Below are positions 31,992-36,503 of a stretch of 36,503 nucleotides of DNA, one piece after another. Both the position numbers and the translations under genes were made by a program. Origin of the DNA: Oscillochloris sp. GTDB lineage: Bacteria; Chloroflexota; Chloroflexia; Chloroflexales; Chloroflexaceae. Below the pieces are notes generated by a model. It had not been told where the DNA came from. It saw only the letters and a program-made list of their open reading frames with translations, and made no database searches. Position 1 is the stretch's first letter. Every line of letters starts with the position of its first letter. Where the stretch lies: positions 1-36,503 of the forward strand of contig JAAUQO010000038.1 in assembly GCA_012032775.1 (NCBI GenBank), read 5' to 3'.

Positions 31992-33413
31992 ATGGATTTC
32001 TCGGTTGCGCCGGTATTTATGCCCGGCCCGCGCCCCGATCCAATTCTTGGCTGGCGCGGCGCCCTGTTGCCCTTTGCCGCCGATCCGCTCGGGTTCTTAT
32101 GCGATCTGTATCAGCGCTACGGCCCGCTTGCCGCCGTCACACGCCATCCGCCGGCGATGTTATTCGCCTTTGGGCCTAAGTATAACCGCCGGATCTTGTC
32201 GGATGCAGTCACATTCGAGAATAACCCCAGTCTCGCCCTACCGATGCGGGAAGATTCGGCACTTGCGCGGATCGGGAATGGATTGCTGGCGATGAACGGC
32301 GAGACGCACCGCCGCCAGCGGCGCATGATGATGCCGTCGTTTCACCGCCGCCATGTCGCCGGCTATCGCGATACCATGGTCGCGATGATCGATCGCGCCC
32401 TGGATCGCTGGCAGACGGAAAACCCCCTCGACATCGCACGCGAGATGCAGCAGATCACCCTGGCAGTGGCGCTGCAAACCCTGTTTAGCCTGGATGCCGG
32501 CCCGGAAGCGCAGGCCCTCGGCAACCTTTTCGAGCAATCGCTGGCGATCAATTTCTCACCGTTGGACACGTTTGTGCCGATCGACGTGCCCGGCACGGCC
32601 TATCACCGGCTCGCACGCCTGGCTGAGCAGATCGAAACCCGCGTGCGCGCCCTGATCGATCAGCGGCGGGCCCTTGGCGAAAGCCACCAGGATGTGCTGG
32701 CAACTCTGATCGCCGTGCGCGATGAAGATGGGCAGGCGCTCAGCGACGATGAACTGATCGGCCAGACCTACACCCTGTTCGCCGCCGGCCATGAGACGAG
32801 TTCAAACGCATTGACCTGGGCATTACTGCTGCTGGAGCAGCACCCACAGGTGCTGGCCGATCTGCACGACGAGTTGCAAACCGAGTTGCATGGCGACGCG
32901 CCGAGCCTGGAGCAGTTGGCCCGGTTGCCGCTGCTTGATCGGGTGGTGCAAGAGGTGTTGCGCCTGATGCCGCCGGCAAGTGTGCTGGTACGGCGCACGG
33001 CTACTGCAACCCGCCTTGGCTGCTACGAACTGCCCGCCGATACGACGATCTTCCTGAGTCCCTTCGTCACCCATCGTATTCCGGAGTTGTACGCGGCGCC
33101 GCAGACATTTAATCCGGCGCGTTGGGAACAGATCGATCCATCGCCGTATGAATATCTGCCGTTTGGCGCCGGGCCGCGGATGTGTATCGGCACCACCTTC
33201 GCCCTGATGGAGATCAAACTGGTGTTGGCCCGGATCATCCAGCGCTTCCGGCTGGAATTCCCGGCCGGCACGCGGATCGATCCCGAGCTACCGCTCACCT
33301 TGCGCCCGCGCGGCGGCATGCGGATGCAGGTTCGGCCCCAGGATCGCGCCTTCCGGGCCGGCCGGGTACAGGGCGGCATCAGGCGGGTACTTGATTTGCC
33401 GCCGGCCGAGTAG
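31992..33413 (+). CDS. Cytochrome P450
   Basis: A 473-residue soluble P450 that would insert one oxygen atom into an organic substrate. The oxygen-binding I-helix is AGHETSS (265-271), ExxR is EVLR (Glu321/Arg324), and the heme loop FGAGPRMCIG gives the thiolate Cys398. The layout (short N terminus MPGPRPDPILGWRGALL, no membrane anchor) is like bacterial CYP110-type or fatty-acid P450s, but the family cannot be set without a search. No ferredoxin or reductase gene is close by. The start is set by GGAGAGGAG upstream; the open frame extends earlier but has no family character. A folded 3' region follows the stop. Confidence 0.92.
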   Translation: MDFSVAPVFMPGPRPDPILGWRGALLPFAADPLGFLCDLYQRYGPLAAVTRHPPAMLFAFGPKYNRRILSDAVTFENNPSLALPMREDSALARIGNGLLAMNGETHRRQRRMMMPSFHRRHVAGYRDTMVAMIDRALDRWQTENPLDIAREMQQITLAVALQTLFSLDAGPEAQALGNLFEQSLAINFSPLDTFVPIDVPGTAYHRLARLAEQIETRVRALIDQRRALGESHQDVLATLIAVRDEDGQALSDDELIGQTYTLFAAGHETSSNALTWALLLLEQHPQVLADLHDELQTELHGDAPSLEQLARLPLLDRVVQEVLRLMPPASVLVRRTATATRLGCYELPADTTIFLSPFVTHRIPELYAAPQTFNPARWEQIDPSPYEYLPFGAGPRMCIGTTFALMEIKLVLARIIQRFRLEFPAGTRIDPELPLTLRPRGGMRMQVRPQDRAFRAGRVQGGIRRVLDLPPAE

Positions 33414-33420
33414 CCCCATG

Positions 33421-33468
33421 CCGGGGTAGAGGCGCAAGGTTTTGTGCCTTTCCTGCGGCGCTACCCGG
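33421..33468 (+). terminator. Imperfect hairpin after the P450 gene
   Basis: CCGGGGTAG (33421-33429) pairs roughly with CTACCCGG (33461-33468), with an inner GGCGCA (33431-33436) / TGTGCC (33443-33448) stem. No T-run. A weak terminator or mRNA-end structure. Confidence 0.4.
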
Positions 33469-33472
33469 CCCC

Positions 33473-33501
33473 TTGACATGTCGCATCGGGCGCGGTACCC
33501 T
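33473..33501 (+). promoter_or_regulatory. Promoter upstream of the second DUF58 gene
   Basis: TTGACA (33473-33478), a 17-base spacer and TACCCT (33496-33501). The transcript start near 33508 puts the hairpin at 33535-33571 in the leader. Confidence 0.5.
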
Positions 33502-33534
33502 GTCGGCGCTGATGCGATGATCTGGAGCCGCACA

Positions 33535-33571
33535 AGGGCGAAGCATGGCGCTGCATGCCATACTTCGCCCT
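33535..33571 (+). other. 15-bp hairpin in the DUF58 leader
   Basis: AGGGCGAAGCATGGC (33535-33549) pairs with GCCATACTTCGCCCT (33557-33571) with one mismatch. It lies 18 bases before the ATG and would affect ribosome access if formed. No T-run follows. Its GGCGAA stem resembles the hairpins at 3575 and 16881. Confidence 0.55.
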
Positions 33572-33589
33572 TACCTCACATGTGACATT

Positions 33590-34901
33590 ATGAGTTTTCT
33601 GCATGCCGTCGCCCGTCCGACCGCCGTGCTTGCGCTGGCCGGCCTGAGCTATCTTGCCGCTCAGGGTACCGGCCTGCGGCTGTTTTCCATCTTGCGTATA
33701 TTTTGCTGGCGCTGCTGGCGCTTTCGGTGATCTGGGCCTGGCTGAATTTACGCGGCCTTGAGATCGAGCGCGAGACAGTCACCCAGCGCGCAACGGTTGG
33801 CGAGTATGCCCGCGAGCGGATTACGATCTACAATCACTGGCCCTTCCCGAAGCTCTGGGTCGAGTTGCGCGATGAGTCGGAATTACCCGATCACGGCGCC
33901 GGATTTGTGACGTACCTCGGACGACGGCAGCGCGGCCGTTGGACGGCCCGAACGCTTTGTACATTACGCGGGCGTTTCCGGCTCGGCCCGACAACGCTGA
34001 TCAGCGGTGATCCATTCGGGATCGTGCGCCTTGCCCGGCGCGTGCCGGCCACCAGCGAGATTATCGTCTACCGCGCGCGGTCGATCTCCCCGAATTTCGG
34101 CTGCCGAGCGCCGAATTGCCCGGCGGCCAGGCCACGCGATCACGCAGCTACACCCTCACGCCGAACGTGGCCACCATCCGCGATTATGCCCCCGGCGATA
34201 GTTTCAATCGCATCCACTGGCGCAGCACCGCCCGCACCGGCCAACTGATGGTCAAGGAATTCGAGCTCGACCCAAGCGCCGATGTGTATGTTGTGCTCGA
34301 TATGCAGGAGCGAGCGGTGGTGCGCGACACCCGCGCGATCCGCCACCACGAGGATTTCGACGAGCGCGATCTGGGGCCGTGGTGGGCGCGCCAGAGCCGG
34401 ATCAAAACCAATGCCGTTCAGGCCCTGGAGAGCACCGAAGAGTACGCGGTTATGGCGGCGGCCTCGCTTGCCCGCACGCTCCTGGCCCAGAATCGGGTGC
34501 TGGGGATGGTGGCCTGGGGCCAGCACCGCGAGGTGATCCCGGCCGAGCGCGAGTCGCGTCAGTTGTTTAAAATTTTGGAGGCACTGGCGATTCTACGCGC
34601 CTACAGCCAGCAATCGCTGGCCGAAGTATTGCTGGCCGAAAGCAGTCGCTTCGGGCGCAACTCAACCCTGGTGATCATCACATCCTCGCTCGATGAGCAC
34701 TGGATCGGCGCATTGCAGCAGCACCTGTATCGCGGCGTACGAGCCACGGTCTTGTTTGTTGATCCGCAGAGCTTCGGCGGTTGGCGCGATCCCGATCCGA
34801 TCCTGCATCGCCTGGCCGAATTGCGCGTGCCGACCTATCGCCTGCGGCAGGGCCAATCGATCGCCGATGCGTTGCGCGCCCAGGTTGATCTGGCGGCATA
34901 A
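33590..34901 (+). pseudogene. Membrane DUF58 protein (two frameshifts in this sequence)
   Basis: Three consecutive frames make one protein. Frame 1 (ATG 33590): MSFLHAVARPTAVLALAGLS and on to FSILRIF. After one missing T in the T4 at 33701-33704, frame 2 gives LLALLALSVIWAWL, then VTYLGRRQRGRW and GDPFGIVRL. After one missing C at 34071-34072 (VYPRAVDLPEF restored), frame 3 carries the DUF58 signature RDYAPGDSFNRIHWRSTAR and runs to 34901. The whole is about 437 residues: two membrane helices, a beta-rich N-terminal half and the DUF58 domain. Both breaks are one-base losses in short homopolymers, so the gene is probably intact in the organism. There is no MoxR gene next to it, unlike the first DUF58. 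Confidence 0.8.
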
Positions 34902-34914
34902 CGCCCCAAAACGT

Positions 34915-34944
34915 TTGACACTGATCGCAGCGATCGCATACAAT
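34915..34944 (+). promoter_or_regulatory. Sigma-70-type promoter of alaS
   Basis: TTGACA (34915-34920), an 18-base spacer and TACAAT (34939-34944). A GATCGCA direct repeat lies in the spacer. The leader is about 36 bases, too short for a T-box riboswitch. Confidence 0.7.
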
Positions 34945-34986
34945 AATAGCTGCTCTCTTGCATCGAATCGTTAATCATAGAAGATC

Positions 34987-36503
34987 ATGAAAAAGTTAAC
35001 GACCGCGCAGATCCGCGAGACATATCTCAGGTTTTTCGAGCGCCACAACCATACCCGCGTGCCAAGTTCATCGCTGGTTGTCGCCAATGATCCAACTCTC
35101 CTTTTCGCCAATTCCGGCATGGTGCCGTTTAAAGATGTTTTTCTCGGTATCGAGCAGCGCCCCTACAGTCGCGCTGTGTCGGTGCAGAAATGTCTGCGCG
35201 TCAGCGGCAAGCATAACGATCTCGATGAGGTTGGGCCGTCGCCGCGCCATCAGACCTTCTTTGAGATGCTTGGAAATTTCTCGTTCGGCGATTATTTCAA
35301 GGCCGATGCGATTCGTATGGCCTGGCAATTGTTGATCGAAGAGTTCGAACTGCCGGTCGAGCGACTCTGGTTTACGGTGTTCGAGGGCGACGACGAGATT
35401 GCCGCCGACGACGAGGCGGCGCAACTCTGGATCGACCAGGGCGCCGACCCGGCGCGGGTGCTGCGTTTCGGGCGCAAAGATAATTTCTGGGTAATGGGTG
35501 ACAGCGGCCCCTGCGGGCCCAACAGCGAGATTACGGTCTATCTCGGCGATGATCTGTCGAAAATGAGTCCTGCAGGCGTCAACTCCGACGATCCCGATTA
35601 TGTCGAGATCTGGAATAACGTGTTCATGCAGTACGACCGGGCGACCATGAAGCGCTTGCAGATGCGATCGGTCGATACAGGCATGGGCCTTGAGCGCATG
35701 GCGATGGTGCTGCAAGGCGTGCGCAGTACCTACGAAACCGACGAGTTCACGGCGATTATCAATCAGGTGATCGCCTCACTCGGCAGCGACGAAGCCCATT
35801 ATCGCACGTATTTCGCGCCCTATCGGGCGGTAGCCGATCACAGCCGCGCGGTTGCATTTTTGATCGCCGACGGCGTGCTGCCCGGCAATGCCGGTCGCTC
35901 GTATGTATTGCGCCGCATTCTGCGCCGCGCCGCCTATCAGGGCCGCACAATCGGCTTTGAGCGACCGTTCCTCGCCGAGGTGATCGCCAAGGTGATCGAC
36001 ACAATGGGCGGCGCTTATGATGAACTTATGCAACGCCGCAGTTTCATCCTTGAAGTTGCCGACAGCGAGGAGCAGCAGTTCCTGCGCACGTTGTCGAGTG
36101 GGCTGACGCGGCTCGGCGCAATGGTCGAGCAGGTGAAGGGCAGTGGCGGCGCCACAATCGCCGGCCCCGATGCCTTTATGCTCAGCGACACCTATGGCTT
36201 CCCGCTCGATCTGACCCAGAAGATCGCCGCCGAGCACCATCTGGCGGTTGATGAGGCGGGCTACGAAACAGCGCTGCATGAACAGCGCGAACGTTCCCGC
36301 GCGGCGGCGCAATTCAAGCGCGGCGCCGAAAGCATCGTCTGGGCCGAGCGCAGCCTGCCGCAAACCGTGTTCCTCGGCTACGAAACCCTGAGCGCCGACG
36401 CGCAGGTGCTGGCGCTCAGCGCCGACGGCGACAGTGTCAGCAGCGTAAATGCGGGCAGCGCCGTGCAGGTTGTGCTCGACCGCACGCCGTTCTATGCCGA
36501 GAG
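34987..36503 (+). CDS. alaS: Alanyl-tRNA synthetase, N-terminal part (runs off the window)
   Basis: The first 505 codons of an enzyme of about 880 residues that charges tRNA-Ala. The class II core is complete: RETYLRFFERHNHTRVPSSS at the start, VQKCLRVSGKHNDLDEVG, the motif-2 stretch HQTFFEMLGNFSFGDYFK, and motif 3 in GMGLERMAMVLQG. The tRNA-recognition domain follows (YVLRRILRRAAYQGR). The sequence ends in DRTPFYAE at the start of the editing domain, whose HxxxH site lies past the edge. The ATG at 34987 has a weak AGAAG upstream. It has its own promoter at 34915-34944. Confidence 0.96.
   Translation, partial: MKKLTTAQIRETYLRFFERHNHTRVPSSSLVVANDPTLLFANSGMVPFKDVFLGIEQRPYSRAVSVQKCLRVSGKHNDLDEVGPSPRHQTFFEMLGNFSFGDYFKADAIRMAWQLLIEEFELPVERLWFTVFEGDDEIAADDEAAQLWIDQGADPARVLRFGRKDNFWVMGDSGPCGPNSEITVYLGDDLSKMSPAGVNSDDPDYVEIWNNVFMQYDRATMKRLQMRSVDTGMGLERMAMVLQGVRSTYETDEFTAIINQVIASLGSDEAHYRTYFAPYRAVADHSRAVAFLIADGVLPGNAGRSYVLRRILRRAAYQGRTIGFERPFLAEVIAKVIDTMGGAYDELMQRRSFILEVADSEEQQFLRTLSSGLTRLGAMVEQVKGSGGATIAGPDAFMLSDTYGFPLDLTQKIAAEHHLAVDEAGYETALHEQRERSRAAAQFKRGAESIVWAERSLPQTVFLGYETLSADAQVLALSADGDSVSSVNAGSAVQVVLDRTPFYAE

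Noticed and set aside
34945..34986. T-box riboswitch before alaS
   Set aside because: The leader is only about 36 bases, with no T-box sequence and no terminator.

Overview
The window is 36.5 kb of GC-rich bacterial chromosome made of housekeeping and regulatory genes. I saw no insertion sequence, prophage, integrase or CRISPR array. The gene content suggests a filamentous member of the Chloroflexota (class Chloroflexia): a MoxR/DUF58/BatA-like cluster with a Gln/Gly-rich membrane protein, an archaeal/fungal-type Asd, a PAS/GAF hybrid kinase with no membrane helix, a DnaJ-like/HspR pair, a TatB-like/TatC pair and extended -10 promoters. This placement comes from family knowledge and is moderate to weak; no database search was possible.

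Layout. 1-675: start of a leftward gene and a receiver-like protein that lacks the phospho-acceptor Asp. 817-3550: an acetylornithine/LysW-type aminotransferase and a Ppx/GppA-HD phosphatase. 3687-8152: nrdR (frameshifted), a membrane-anchored Mrr-like protein, then fatty-acid genes fabG (frameshifted), accC and acpP with nusB between them, closed by a strong terminator. 8387-10017: TatA/B-like protein and TatC. 10187-16883: a rightward cluster of zinc-ribbon protein, Gln/Gly-repeat membrane protein, MoxR ATPase, DUF58, DUF402 and a membrane vWA (BatA-like) protein. 16928-17569, leftward: an FHA plus winged-helix regulator whose upstream region carries four GCTSAG hexamers exactly 11 bp apart. 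17766-21259: small membrane protein, SppA, and an asd-HAD hydrolase pair (HAD gene frameshifted). 21598-23370: winged-helix protein and a cbpA-hspR operon with a HAIR-like operator over its -35 box. 23385-25179: two-gene ABC exporter. 25368-27302: GmhA-like isomerase, tRNA-Leu(UAG), RlmI-like methyltransferase. 27334-31644: 1436-residue hybrid histidine kinase. 31992-36503: cytochrome P450, a second DUF58 protein (two frameshifts) and the start of alaS.

How genes work together. fabG, accC and acpP serve fatty-acid synthesis. The MoxR cluster probably makes one membrane-associated AAA+/vWA machine, with the convergent FHA regulator a possible partner. CbpA and HspR form a self-regulated heat-shock unit. 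Asd feeds lysine, threonine and methionine synthesis.

Quality warning. Five single-base frame breaks fall in four otherwise well-conserved genes (near 3843-3848, 5268-5270, 19412-19425, 33701-33704 and 34071-34072). Most lie in short homopolymers. Sequencing or assembly indels are the simplest explanation, and these genes are probably intact in the organism.
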